A DNA stretch of 64,000 bases from CAWJTN01 sp963845895 (GCA_963845895.1 CAWJTN010000001.1:372001-436000); one strand, 5' to 3'. Positions 1 to 8,700 are shown, counted from the stretch's first letter. Numbers and translations are program-made. Notes: generated from the letters alone by a model not told the origin.

Positions 1-486
1 CATGAGATCAAGTTCTTCATGTTTTTTTTCATCAGGAGATTTTGGTTTTTCTTCGGTTTTCGGCTTTTGCTCTGGGATTGTTTTGTCATCGCGAGGAGCC
101 GAAGGCGACGAAGCAATCTTATTTGGTTGAGATTGTTTCACTTCGTTCGCAATGACATTTTTTTGATTTGTTTCAGATGTTTGATCATTGGAAACCCGTG
201 TACCAGAGCTGTCGCTCGGTACAGGGCCATGAACCGATCTTTGATCTGGTTCATTGGTTGGAACTTGTGATTTTTGTACCGGAGGTGGTCCAATGCCACT
301 ATAAGGCACTCCTCCCCCCGGAGTCGGTCCTATACCATTATATGATTGCCCACTGGTAACAACAGTCTGTTGAGATGTCTCAACCTGTTTTTTTACAGTT
401 GTTCCATTGGTAGGAATAGCTCCGTTTGTTCGGGCGGAAGTAGTATTTTGTTGAGGATTTTTAATAAAATCAAAGAAACCAGCCAT
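1..486 (-). CDS. Partial low-complexity Gly/Pro/Gln/Ser-rich protein, N-terminal 162 codons
   Basis: An open frame begins at the ATG complement at 484-486 and runs off the left edge of the window without a stop. It starts MAGFFDFIKNPQQNT and then becomes low complexity: Gly-Pro-rich patches (SYNGIGPTPGGG, SGIGPPPVQ) followed by charged Lys/Glu/Pro-rich sequence. No domain is recognisable, and the visible part has neither a signal peptide nor a membrane segment. The start is fixed by a promoter whose -10 lies 6 nt upstream of the ATG, so the mRNA should be leaderless. About residues 111-134 are encoded by a palindromic dispersed repeat (85-156) read in frame. It diverges from the VirB6-like gene and may belong to the same secretion-type locus continuing outside the window; that link is inference. 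Confidence 0.7.
   Translation of the reverse strand, partial: MAGFFDFIKNPQQNTTSARTNGAIPTNGTTVKKQVETSQQTVVTSGQSYNGIGPTPGGGVPYSGIGPPPVQKSQVPTNEPDQRSVHGPVPSDSSGTRVSNDQTSETNQKNVIANEVKQSQPNKIASSPSAPRDDKTIPEQKPKTEEKPKSPDEKKHEELDLM
85..156. repeat. Palindromic dispersed repeat inserted in frame in a coding region
   Basis: A 72-bp imperfect inverted repeat: the left arm starts GTCATCGCGAGGAGC and the right arm ends CGTTCGCAATGAC, with GCAATC/GATTG inner arms. It lies wholly inside the partial left-edge CDS and is translated there as VIANEVKQSQPNKIASS and so on. This sequence type (GTCATTGCGA...TCGCAATGAC) is familiar as a dispersed palindromic element in many bacterial genomes. Confidence 0.7.
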
Positions 487-492
487 AGAGAC

Positions 493-521
493 ATTATGAA
501 GAAAATTTTTATTATTGTCAA
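493..521 (-). promoter_or_regulatory. Sigma70-type promoter of the partial left-edge gene, leaderless geometry
   Basis: On the minus strand TTGACA (521-516) is followed after 17 nt by CATAAT (498-493), and the ATG begins 6 nt later at 486. The expected transcription start falls on the start codon. No Shine-Dalgarno sequence is present. Confidence 0.7.
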
Positions 522-542
522 CTCTGATTAGTATATATTTGA

Positions 543-572
543 TTGACTTTGATCATTAAATTTGATTACAAT
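543..572 (+). promoter_or_regulatory. Promoter of the VirB6-like gene, leaderless geometry
   Basis: TTGACT (543-548), an 18-nt spacer and TACAAT (567-572), then 6 nt to the ATG at 579. This argues that 579, not an upstream TTG at 543, is the start codon, because 543 lies inside the -35. Confidence 0.7.
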
Positions 573-578
573 CAAGCT

Positions 579-2303
579 ATGCTTTCTTTTTACTGGCAAG
601 GTTTTAAAAAAGTTTGGAACTTGGGAAAAAAAATCCTTTTAATTTTTATTGTTTTTTTTACTGTAATTACTTTATTCCTCCATTTTATTGTAAAAGATAA
701 AGTTCAATTGTCTTCTAATCCGTCAACAAACGAAATCCTTAAAAAAAATAGAGCGCAAATTTATCAAGTAATTAATAATCCAGAACTTAGTAAAACAAAA
801 GAGGGAAAAATTGAGCTTGCTATCTATAAAGGAATGTTGTGCGGTTTTATCGGTGAAGCTTGCACAAATAAACCCGAGGACGCAAACAAAAATTACAACA
901 AAAGTTTAGTAGGCGGATTAGCAAACCTGATGGTTTTACCTCTAACTCATCCACCGGCTTCGGGAATCGGCTGGGTAAGAGATTCTTTGGCCAATGCGGG
1001 ATTTACTCCTAAAGCTTATGCTGCAGAAGGTATAGGCTTTGGCGGAATTAAACCATTCATAAATCTATGGAAAGTATTTCGGGATGTCTCTTATATGCTT
1101 TTGGTAATAATTCTAATTGCGATAGGGTTTATGATCATGTTTCGGATGAAACTAAATCCACAAACTGTTATAAGTATCGAAAATGCTCTTCCACGTATTG
1201 TTATAGCTTTACTTCTTATAACATTTTCTTTTGCAATTGCAGGATTTTTGATTGATTTAATGTATATTTTAATTGGAGTTGGAATTTCTGTTGTTAGCAA
1301 CAATAATGCTTATTATGATGCTGCAAAGTTTACGAATGATTTTATAACATCTGGTCCAGAAAAAATTTTATATTCAATATATCCAAAAGAGGTTTTCTCC
1401 GGTATCCCACCAATTATTAATGGACCATGGAAAATGTTTGCATTTATGATGGAGCTTGGAAACTCTTTATTGAACATAATGGGGTCTGGCGTAAATGCAT
1501 TAATCCGTCTAACAAGTGGGGTTGTACTAGGAATTATTGGAGGTCTAAGAATTTCAAACATTATTAGTGGATTACAACAAACTATTCAAACCGCGGCTAC
1601 AACAGGTGCTTCACTTAATCCAATAATTGCTGCTGCTACTCCTATTGTAATGGCAATAGATGTAGGTTGGAAATTATTCCTTGCTAGTATTTTAGGACTA
1701 ATGTTCGGTTTATTCGGAGGACTTGTTCTACCACAACTAATTGTTGGAGTACTTGTCTTCGTTACAATTTTATTTCTTATGTTTAGAATTTTTTTTATGC
1801 TGCTTAGAGCTTACTTACAAATATTATTAATGGTAATACTCGCACCTGTAATTTTAATGATGGAGGCCGTACCTGGGAGAAGTGCCTTCTCTTTCTGGTT
1901 TAAAAATTTATTGGCTGAAATAATGACTTTTCCCATGGTAATAATTTTACTTGTTATAGGATATGTTCTAATAAATACAGCCTCGGGTCCTGTAGCAAAT
2001 TATTGGGCGCCTCCGTTATTAGCAAATAGTGGCCTCAGTGCTACTGCATTTTCTGTAATTTTAGGCATGGGTTTAGCCTTTCTTATTCCCGATTTAATAA
2101 AAATAGCCAAAGAGCAACTGTTCGGTACTAAAGGTTTGCCTGTATCAATCGGTGTTGGAACATTTTTTGGTGGTGCAACGGCTGTTGGAGGAGGAGCATT
2201 GGGAACGATTGGACAAATCGGATCAGTTAGTCTCGGTGTGGGAGCTATTTTTGGACCAAACGCCCTTGAAAATATTAGGAAAAAAATCTCGGGTAAACCT
2301 TAA
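579..2303 (+). CDS. VirB6/TrbL-like polytopic membrane protein
   Basis: A protein of about 574 residues starting MLSFYWQGFKKVWNLGKK. An N-terminal membrane anchor is followed by an extracytoplasmic stretch of about 130 residues containing two cysteines (MLCGFIGEACTN). From roughly residue 165 there are many hydrophobic helices (for example YMLLVIILIAIGFMIMFRM and RIVIALLLITFSFAIAGFL), glycine-rich loops, and a short Gly/Ala-rich tail. This layout matches the large VirB6/TrbL-type channel proteins that Patescibacteria carry next to VirB2-like pilins. The neighbour across a 5-bp convergent gap is such a pilin-like protein. The assignment rests on topology and context, not on a sharp motif. The start was chosen from the leaderless promoter. 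It could instead be another large envelope protein. Confidence 0.6.
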   Translation: MLSFYWQGFKKVWNLGKKILLIFIVFFTVITLFLHFIVKDKVQLSSNPSTNEILKKNRAQIYQVINNPELSKTKEGKIELAIYKGMLCGFIGEACTNKPEDANKNYNKSLVGGLANLMVLPLTHPPASGIGWVRDSLANAGFTPKAYAAEGIGFGGIKPFINLWKVFRDVSYMLLVIILIAIGFMIMFRMKLNPQTVISIENALPRIVIALLLITFSFAIAGFLIDLMYILIGVGISVVSNNNAYYDAAKFTNDFITSGPEKILYSIYPKEVFSGIPPIINGPWKMFAFMMELGNSLLNIMGSGVNALIRLTSGVVLGIIGGLRISNIISGLQQTIQTAATTGASLNPIIAAATPIVMAIDVGWKLFLASILGLMFGLFGGLVLPQLIVGVLVFVTILFLMFRIFFMLLRAYLQILLMVILAPVILMMEAVPGRSAFSFWFKNLLAEIMTFPMVIILLVIGYVLINTASGPVANYWAPPLLANSGLSATAFSVILGMGLAFLIPDLIKIAKEQLFGTKGLPVSIGVGTFFGGATAVGGGALGTIGQIGSVSLGVGAIFGPNALENIRKKISGKP

Positions 2304-2308
2304 AAGAA

Positions 2309-3100
2309 TCATTTAGTAAAAAATGGAATTTTAAGAATGTCAACTCCGATAAGCCTTAAAATAAATACTGCAAAAATAATCAGCATCAATCCCATTATGC
2401 ATGAAGTGAGTAACTCTTGAGCTTTTTTAATATTTTCCGGATTACCTTGTGAAGTCTGAAGTCTAAAAGCCGCATAGATAATACATAATAATGCCACAAA
2501 TCCTGCTAGACCAATTCCAAATCCCAGTACAGTTTTCTCAATAAAATCTTTAACATTTGGATAGACACAACCAACCGCAGTCCAAATTCCTCCGCTAGTT
2601 GCACAAGAATTACAGGTTTCTTGTTCTTGTGAACTTAATGCCTGACAAAATTTAGTCAAAGCTGTCAATGGTCCAGGTGTTGGAGAAACACAAATACAAC
2701 TTGAGTTATTTAGATCTCCGGGAGTGCTTGGGGAACCAGAAATACAGGGTTGTACATATTTCCATACAGTTTCTTGAAGTGGTTGTATAAAAACTGTAGA
2801 CATGATCACTTCCACAAAAGTATTTAAAGGATCCACTATATAGTTATCAACTAAAGTATTTCCTGTTTTTGGAATTGCATTGCCACCTTTTATTATCTGA
2901 CTACTACAACAACGATTTGCTGGAGATTGAGCGTTCATATCACCACATGTGGGAACTAAATTAACACCAGATGTTGGAACTGGAACATTTACTGTAGGGA
3001 TAGGAGTAGCTGTAACTTGAGCAAAAACTGGAATTAAACAAAATAAATTAACAGAAAATAAAATTACTAACAACAAAAAAACTTTCTTCATAATTTTCAT
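2309..3100 (-). CDS. Secreted Cys-rich protein with a VirB2/TrbC-like pilin domain
   Basis: 263 residues. A signal peptide (MKKVFLLLVILFSVNLFCLIPVFAQ) is followed by a Pro/Thr/Val-rich linker and a cysteine-rich region with about ten Cys between residues 50 and 180 (CGDMN, CCSSQ, CISG, CICV, CNSCATSGG). The C-terminal 75 residues hold two hydrophobic helices around a short polar turn (TSQGNPENIKKAQE). That helix-turn-helix is the same pattern as in the two small pilin-like proteins at 23951-24594, so this is probably a pilin-type domain on a disulfide-rich ectodomain. It is the last gene of a run from 7072 downward and ends 5 bp from the convergent VirB6-like gene. There is a 12-bp gap to the upstream gene and no clear Shine-Dalgarno. 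Function beyond a secretion or pilus role is unknown. Confidence 0.6.
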   Translation of the reverse strand: MKIMKKVFLLLVILFSVNLFCLIPVFAQVTATPIPTVNVPVPTSGVNLVPTCGDMNAQSPANRCCSSQIIKGGNAIPKTGNTLVDNYIVDPLNTFVEVIMSTVFIQPLQETVWKYVQPCISGSPSTPGDLNNSSCICVSPTPGPLTALTKFCQALSSQEQETCNSCATSGGIWTAVGCVYPNVKDFIEKTVLGFGIGLAGFVALLCIIYAAFRLQTSQGNPENIKKAQELLTSCIMGLMLIIFAVFILRLIGVDILKIPFFTK

Positions 3101-3112
3101 GATAACATAAAT

Positions 3113-6100
3113 TTATTTTTTCTTACCTTCCGATTCTTTTAGAGATTCTGAAATGAATTTCCAAAGCGCAAAGGCTATAAATAAAGGAATATAATTACTC
3201 AACATATCTGCTGCTATATTAGGCCAATGTCCACCATATTTAGAACGTAAATTATGTCCGTTATATTTATAGTCAATCTTTCTATGTTTTAAAAAGGTCT
3301 TGATTGAAGTATTTAATCCAGGAACTTTTTCAAAAGGAATCCTTCCGATCAACGGAATTTTTTTGAGCACACTTGCCACATTGATATAAGTCGACTCCAT
3401 TGTTGCAGGAAGAGCTAAGTTAAAAGCATCTTTCTTCAACAGTCCATGTGACTCAAGAGCTATAACAAATTTATCGATGTCTGTCGCATCCCATTCCCAG
3501 ACGGCTCCTGATCTTCCAGCAATTTCTGCAGCTATCGAATTTCTCTTTCCTCCTCTAAGAAGAGTCCCTAAAGGACCTTTTGCCAAAGTATCCTTCTTAA
3601 AAAAAGCTATCACGGCAGCCGAAAGTTTTTCCATTGCCTCATATCCTTGTGTCCATCCGTGAACACTTTCATAAGCGTCGAAAGTTTCCTGAAAGGCATT
3701 GATAAGTTGCGAAAAATCTCCTCTTTTTTCGCCTATCGCCATATCCATCATAATTTTATTTAGTTTCATTAAATTATGGTTTATTAATCCCATTTCCATT
3801 TTCCCAGTATCTCCTATTGCTCTTGCAAAAACTCTCGGACCCGCTCTTCTGAAAAGTAAAAGACTTATATCCGTTTGCTCAAGTCCGGTGCTGTAAACGT
3901 AAAATCTGAATTTATCGTTATTGTCATCAAGCATTTTTGTATACTTGGAAAGAGTTTCGGGGTTTTTAATAAATTCACTTATTTTATCGAAGGCATCAAG
4001 CGCTTCTTGAATATGGGAGTCTTCTAACTGTGCACCAGCCTTCTGTTGTGCTTTAAGTAGTCGTTCTGCCGTATCTCTTGTTAGATAGTAATCTACGTCT
4101 TTTAAAGCATCGCCGTACTTTCGCAGTTTATCTTCTTTAGAGATGGATTTATCAGCATCTATCTCCTTCATTTTTCCCTTCATGTTTTTGCTTACTTCTT
4201 TTCTTAAGAGCATTTCCGCTAAAGACAGATTGTTCATTGCTCTATCAAATTTATCCGGTGTCCATCCTAATTGTTTCATTATAGTTTTCCAGTTCCCATC
4301 GCCTTCTTTATGAAATCTGTCCCGATCGTACCTGATAAATTTCGTTGGAAATGTTTTTATCATATATCTTGGTATTACTCCTTTCAAAAAATTATTTGAC
4401 ATTTCGAGCTCCAATTGATCTTCAAAAGAATCCGGATTGACTTTATTTTTCCGGATATTTTCCTCTAACTCACTCCTTGTTTGACTTTTTAATCTGCTCA
4501 TATAAGTATCGAAGCCAACATTTTGATCTATATAGTAGGTTTTATATAAATATTTGAAAAAGTCAGTCCTGTCTTGAGTCGGTTTTTTTAAAAAATCTGA
4601 ATCAATCCTTTCTGCCATTATAAAATCGTTAACAACCTCCCATCCCAATTTTTCTATATTCTGCCAGGTTGGCAAAACCTCAAATAAAGGCGTTGCGGAT
4701 TGAGGAAGTTTTCCTTTATGTAAAATTCTTCCTTGATTGTCTTTTTTCCAAACAAACCAATCCTTCGCATAGAAAAGCGTTCTCCAACCTCTTCTTCTCA
4801 TAGGTCCTCCTACTTTTCCAAAATCTACTAATTCATCGATAAGAAGTTGCTTACCACCTAAATCTCCTCTTCCTTGCCAATAAGATTGTCTGTATTTGAT
4901 CATATTTTGCCAAATTTCATTGTGGTCCCATGATCCAAAAGCTCCGGTTTTAGCGTCTTCTAAGGGAATGAATAAAAAAGGAAATAAGTTATTTTCACCC
5001 TGCCAACGCATCGGTGTATGTGCTGGATTAAATACCATGAGAGCGGAAACGTCGTTCGTGTAGTAACTTACTCCGGTAAAACCTCCGGATGGGGTAAAAG
5101 GAGGATCGGCATAAGCGACTTTCTCCGGTTCGTTTAAAAATACTCCCCGCGCTAATCCTTTGGCCATATACATTGCACTTGTTAATCTATCGTTATCGTA
5201 ATCAGGGTGAGCCATTTGAAGAGCTTTGAGAAGTCCATGATACTCAAGATCGGTAAAAATGTCTCCTTCTTTTGTGGAGAACTGGTCCGGTTCGCTTTTC
5301 CAATCTTGACGTGCAAATCGCTCGTCCAATAACTTATCATAAAGTTGAAATGCTTCAAGCACAAGTTCTCCATCTGGAAGCGCTAAAATAGAATCCAGAT
5401 CGTTCCCTTGGTTTGTTTCAGCATAATTGGCTAAAGCTGCATAAAATCCATGCTCTGGATCGGCAGGACGGTTATAGATTGTATTTGCATTATGAAAATA
5501 ACCTCTTCCATGGACCGTATGGTTAATTATTATTTCAAGATTTAAGGCAAACTCACTTAGTTGTACACGTTTGGCTTCAAGTAACGGTTTTAAGACTGTT
5601 AATGTTTTTTCAGTTTTCTTTTTTTGTCCCTTTTCTGTATACTCCACCTCAACCGGTAAAATTTCCTCTTCTTCTTGTGTATTTCTATATAAAGTTCTCT
5701 TAACTTTTTCCTTTTCGTCTGGAGAACCTCTTTCTCTAGATAACAACTCTCCTTGAAGAGTTCTTATTCGCCTTGAAATTGTCTGAATTGTTATACCAAT
5801 TCCATGAAAAAAATCCCTATTTACAATTTGTTCATACGGTTCACTTGCCTTTTCCCTGGCCAATTGTACATGAAGTTTATCAATCATATTTACCAACCTT
5901 TGTTCTATTTCTACAGAAAGATTTTCTCGTAGACGATCATCTATTAAATTATTTTTTGTTGCTTCATCAGGACTGGAGTTTTTTCTTAGGAGTTCTGTCT
6001 CGATTTCTCCTTTAGCTGTATTTTTTCTATTTGTTACTTCTTTACTTTCTTCATCTGTTTCGGTGGGAATCTTCCCAGATTTTCTATCAATGTAATCAAC

Positions 6101-6853
6101 AAAATCCTTTGATGAATAAAGAGCTCTGAGTAATTCTAAATCTTCGGGACTCCTAAAATAATAGGAATAATATTGTTCACTATCTCTTTCAAACTCACCG
6201 CTTGCACCTCCTTTACCCTCACCCGATAATTTACTTACAAGCTGTTCTTCAGGACTTTTAATTATTTTATTTGCATAATCCTCGGGTGTAACCTGAAATT
6301 TACTATTAATAACATCACTCGTTGTCCCTAAGTTTGCTGCTTTAGCTTCCATCGCTTTTCGAACAAAATCTGCAGCATTAGGATCAATTTTCTTTAAAAA
6401 ATCAAAAGCTTTTTCGAAATCCGATTTTTCTGTTGCTCCCGAAGGAGAAAAAATAATTTCTTTTCCCTCAAAAAGATAATCGCCTAAACTTGCCTCTATT
6501 GTTGTTGCATATTGAACTACATCGATATTTTTAGCCAATTGAATCAGAAGTTCTTGACCTTTTGGATTGGGTAGAGTTGTAAGACCGTTTTTCGCTGCTT
6601 CAGCGGTCTTTATAATTGTTCTTAATACCTGAGTCGCCTCTGGACGACTCTTATCAAGATTACCCTTAGTATAAGCCTCAATTGCTATATCACTGTTTTG
6701 CTTAACTTTATCTATTTCATCGTTAACCTCATCTAAAAATTTTTGTTTTATAGCAGCATCAGTTTGGGCTTTTTCTATCTTTTTCTGAATTTCTTCTCTA
6801 ATTATCGTAGCTATACTTCTTGTATCTTTGTCATGCTCGGGTGAGTCTTGCAT
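3113..6853 (-). CDS. Giant 1246-residue protein of unknown function, C-terminal membrane anchor
   Basis: The first roughly 350 residues are very charged and probably coiled coil (MQDSPEHDKDTRSIATI..., many Lys/Glu/Asp). The middle part, about residues 440-760, is richer in aromatics (SYWQGRGDLGG, RRRGWRTLFYAKDWFVW), suggesting a folded domain. After further helical sequence a single hydrophobic segment near the C-terminus (NYIPLFIAFALWKFI) is followed by a basic tail. I see no nucleotide-binding or protease motif and do not recognise a family. It lies between a small two-helix membrane protein (stop/start spacing of 0 bp) and a pilin-like protein, in one apparent operon. A role as the cytoplasmic or membrane-associated part of a VirB6/VirB2-like machine is inference from context only. 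Confidence 0.85.
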   Translation of the reverse strand: MQDSPEHDKDTRSIATIIREEIQKKIEKAQTDAAIKQKFLDEVNDEIDKVKQNSDIAIEAYTKGNLDKSRPEATQVLRTIIKTAEAAKNGLTTLPNPKGQELLIQLAKNIDVVQYATTIEASLGDYLFEGKEIIFSPSGATEKSDFEKAFDFLKKIDPNAADFVRKAMEAKAANLGTTSDVINSKFQVTPEDYANKIIKSPEEQLVSKLSGEGKGGASGEFERDSEQYYSYYFRSPEDLELLRALYSSKDFVDYIDRKSGKIPTETDEESKEVTNRKNTAKGEIETELLRKNSSPDEATKNNLIDDRLRENLSVEIEQRLVNMIDKLHVQLAREKASEPYEQIVNRDFFHGIGITIQTISRRIRTLQGELLSRERGSPDEKEKVKRTLYRNTQEEEEILPVEVEYTEKGQKKKTEKTLTVLKPLLEAKRVQLSEFALNLEIIINHTVHGRGYFHNANTIYNRPADPEHGFYAALANYAETNQGNDLDSILALPDGELVLEAFQLYDKLLDERFARQDWKSEPDQFSTKEGDIFTDLEYHGLLKALQMAHPDYDNDRLTSAMYMAKGLARGVFLNEPEKVAYADPPFTPSGGFTGVSYYTNDVSALMVFNPAHTPMRWQGENNLFPFLFIPLEDAKTGAFGSWDHNEIWQNMIKYRQSYWQGRGDLGGKQLLIDELVDFGKVGGPMRRRGWRTLFYAKDWFVWKKDNQGRILHKGKLPQSATPLFEVLPTWQNIEKLGWEVVNDFIMAERIDSDFLKKPTQDRTDFFKYLYKTYYIDQNVGFDTYMSRLKSQTRSELEENIRKNKVNPDSFEDQLELEMSNNFLKGVIPRYMIKTFPTKFIRYDRDRFHKEGDGNWKTIMKQLGWTPDKFDRAMNNLSLAEMLLRKEVSKNMKGKMKEIDADKSISKEDKLRKYGDALKDVDYYLTRDTAERLLKAQQKAGAQLEDSHIQEALDAFDKISEFIKNPETLSKYTKMLDDNNDKFRFYVYSTGLEQTDISLLLFRRAGPRVFARAIGDTGKMEMGLINHNLMKLNKIMMDMAIGEKRGDFSQLINAFQETFDAYESVHGWTQGYEAMEKLSAAVIAFFKKDTLAKGPLGTLLRGGKRNSIAAEIAGRSGAVWEWDATDIDKFVIALESHGLLKKDAFNLALPATMESTYINVASVLKKIPLIGRIPFEKVPGLNTSIKTFLKHRKIDYKYNGHNLRSKYGGHWPNIAADMLSNYIPLFIAFALWKFISESLKESEGKKK

Positions 6854-7072
6854 TTATTTTTTCTTAAATTTATAACCTATAACACCTCCCAATAAGAAAA
6901 CGCTTAAGCTTGCACTCTTCAAAAACTCTACCAGATTTCCGCAGTTGAGACAAGCGGGACGGGTGATGAAATAGACTAAAGTATCAAAAATTACAACAAA
7001 CGGAAGAACGAGTATGAGCGGCAGGAAGAAAATTATTTTTTTTAGTAAATTCTGTCTTTTTTGAAAATACAT
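6854..7072 (-). CDS. Small membrane protein (72 aa), first gene of the secretion-type operon
   Basis: Two hydrophobic helices (IIFFLPLILVLPFVVIFDTLVYF and a C-terminal LSVFLLGGVIGYKF) separated by a loop with a CLNC pair, ending in a lysine tail. The start is supported by an excellent promoter with the -10 only 5 nt upstream. The next gene (the 1246-residue protein) begins immediately after the stop. No family recognised; Microgenomates secretion loci often carry such tiny membrane proteins. The CxxC could bind metal or form a disulfide. Confidence 0.65.
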   Translation of the reverse strand: MYFQKRQNLLKKIIFFLPLILVLPFVVIFDTLVYFITRPACLNCGNLVEFLKSASLSVFLLGGVIGYKFKKK

Positions 7073-7077
7073 ATAGG

Positions 7078-7106
7078 AGTATACAACTACTATAGGATAA
7101 AGTCAA
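7078..7106 (-). promoter_or_regulatory. Promoter of the 7072-2309 operon, leaderless geometry
   Basis: TTGACT (7106-7101), a 17-nt spacer, TATACT (7083-7078), then 5 nt to the ATG at 7072. It separates this operon from jag/yidC upstream. Confidence 0.75.
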
Positions 7107-7184
7107 ATTTAGACTTATACTTCATTTTACAGGAAATTATTTACCGGCATTGGAGAATAAATACGTAGAAAATAGATTACGCTA

Positions 7185-7670
7185 TCATTCGTCGCCAGTT
7201 TTCTCTGTATCCTTCTCTTCCTTTTTTGGTCCGATAATCAGCTGCCTATCTCTTCCCTCACCTACAGAATAAGAAGATAGATCAGGGTAACTTTTCGTTA
7301 TAAATTCGTGAATAACTTTTCTTTCATAAGCCGACAGTGAACTAAGAGTCACTTCTGTTTTTTCTTCTTGAGCTTTTTTAGCGGCGGATTCTGCCATTTG
7401 GGTTAGTTTTTCAGTTTGTTTTTCGCGGTAGTCATTTACATTGACTAAAAGATCAACGGGTTCTCCAAACTTCTTGTAAAGCATCACCTCAAGAATCTTT
7501 TGAATTGCTCTTATTGTTTCTCCGTGTCTCCCAATCACTGTAGAAGCTTCTTCTGTCTTAATAATTATTTGAAAAATGCCTTCCTGTTCCTGCACTTCAA
7601 CCTCAAACTGGTTAATCATCTTTTTTAATAGTTCTTCCGTCTCGGTTTTGATTGTGTTTTGTTTATCCAT
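7185..7670 (-). CDS. jag: Jag/KhpB RNA-binding protein (KH and R3H domains)
   Basis: 161 residues. The KH domain has the GxxG loop as VIGRHGETIRAIQK at about residues 46-59. The R3H domain follows at about residues 113-150 (AYERKVIHEF...SVGEGRDRQLII) with the conserved R...H spacing. The N-terminal Jag-N domain of many Firmicutes homologues is absent, giving the short form. Family members bind RNA and influence cell envelope and division functions. It follows yidC by 23 bp, the standard rpmH-(rnpA)-yidC-jag order. The C-terminal tail is acidic and basic low complexity. Confidence 0.93.
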   Translation of the reverse strand: MDKQNTIKTETEELLKKMINQFEVEVQEQEGIFQIIIKTEEASTVIGRHGETIRAIQKILEVMLYKKFGEPVDLLVNVNDYREKQTEKLTQMAESAAKKAQEEKTEVTLSSLSAYERKVIHEFITKSYPDLSSYSVGEGRDRQLIIGPKKEEKDTEKTGDE

Positions 7671-7693
7671 ATTTGAAAAGGTTTAAATGATAA

Positions 7694-7750
7694 TTATTTT
7701 GAACTTTGGATTTGATTTGAAATTAGAATTTTGGATTTTGAGTTTATCTT
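7694..7750. repeat. TTTGAA/TTTGGA-type repeat at the yidC 3' end
   Basis: Degenerate tandem units such as TTTTGAACTTTGGATTTGAT and ATTTTGGATTTTGAG run from just before the yidC stop into its last codons. They belong to the same family as the arrays at 17873, 30937 and 51391. Confidence 0.55.
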
Positions 7751-8539
7751 ACCGTATTGCATTATACTAAACAAAGAAAATATATTCCAATAAAGCGATA
7801 AACCAACTGGTAAAGTATATGAAAACCAGCCAATCATTAATGGAAAAATGAACTTCATCTGCGTATTCATAGCTTTTTGAAAATCATCTCCTCCGTCTTT
7901 TTTAACCTCCGAATTTTTGTTATTATCATCAATTTTGGAAGTTGATGGAGTTGAAGGCATTGTAACGTTGGTCTGTAAATACTGTAATAAGGCTGTTATT
8001 AACGGTACTGCATAATAATACCATTGTCCTGCTTTGGCTGGAGAGAGTGCCAAGTTTATGCCGAAAAACCAAGGATTTATAGATTGGATGTGTAATGACG
8101 GTGAATAAAGCATTTTATTTATTTCACTGATTGCTTTTGCACCAGAACTTAAAAGGAACTTTTGTAGCGTGCTATAAAGAGCAATAAAAACAGGAATCTG
8201 AATTATCATAAAGAGACAGCCCGAAGCCGGATTTATTCCAGCCTGCTGATATAGCTTCATCTGCTCTTCCTGCAATCTTTTAGCGTCATTCTTATGCTTT
8301 TTTGATAATCTGTCAAGATGAGGTTTAAGATCGTTCATCTTCTTGCTTGTCTCCAATTGTTGTTTAAAAAAGGGGTGAAGAATTAATCTAATTAAAACAG
8401 TCAAAGCAATAATTGCAAGACCAAAATCTCCCGGAAGCCTAATAAAGTGAAATATTTTGAAGAACAATACCAGCAGATTTATAATCGGCTGATAAAAAAC
8501 AATTTGGAAAATCTGCCCCACTAATTGAAATATTGACAT
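7694..8539 (-). CDS. yidC: YidC/Oxa1 membrane protein insertase
   Basis: 281 residues of the short YidC2/Oxa1 type without the large periplasmic P1 domain. The conserved core is visible: GLAIIALTVLIRLILHPF (TM1 with the substrate-groove Arg), a basic coiled-coil hairpin (KMNDLKPHLDRLSKKHKND), then GCLFMIIQIPVFIALYSTL and the later membrane helices ending in a GLSLYWNIFSLFSI segment. It inserts membrane proteins with or without SecYEG. It starts 8 bp after the rpmH stop. The last residues (NSKSKILISNQIQSSK) and the DNA just after the stop are made of a TTTGAA-type repeat, so the native C-terminus may have been replaced. Confidence 0.95.
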   Translation of the reverse strand: MSIFQLVGQIFQIVFYQPIINLLVLFFKIFHFIRLPGDFGLAIIALTVLIRLILHPFFKQQLETSKKMNDLKPHLDRLSKKHKNDAKRLQEEQMKLYQQAGINPASGCLFMIIQIPVFIALYSTLQKFLLSSGAKAISEINKMLYSPSLHIQSINPWFFGINLALSPAKAGQWYYYAVPLITALLQYLQTNVTMPSTPSTSKIDDNNKNSEVKKDGGDDFQKAMNTQMKFIFPLMIGWFSYTLPVGLSLYWNIFSLFSIMQYGKINSKSKILISNQIQSSK

Positions 8540-8546
8540 ATTGAGA

Positions 8547-8681
8547 TTAAACAGTTAAGCGTCTTCTGGCCTTTTGCCTTCTCCTCTTTAAGACAATCCT
8601 GCCATCATGAGTGGACATTCTTTTTAAGAAACCGTGAGTTTTTTTCCTTTTTAATTTTTTAGGTTGCCATGTTCGTTTCAT
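8547..8681 (-). CDS. rpmH: 50S ribosomal protein L34
   Basis: 44 residues, highly basic, starting MKRTWQPKKLKRKK with the family signature THGFLKRMST..GR.VLKRRR.KARR.L. The length is normal for L34. It lies 8 bp upstream of yidC; the rnpA gene (RNase P protein) that usually lies between them is absent. There is no good Shine-Dalgarno before the ATG. A TTAACG-type repeat array separates it from valS. Confidence 0.95.
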   Translation of the reverse strand: MKRTWQPKKLKRKKTHGFLKRMSTHDGRIVLKRRRQKARRRLTV

Positions 8682-8700
8682 AATAACTAATCAATTAATT

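Noticed and set aside
543..578. TTG start at 543 for the VirB6-like gene
   Set aside because: The TTG is the first part of the -35 hexamer; the ATG at 579 fits the promoter geometry.
3477..6015. Several plus-strand frames of 60-80 codons opposite the 1246-residue gene
   Set aside because: They are antisense shadows of a long continuous minus-strand gene with no homology or start signals.
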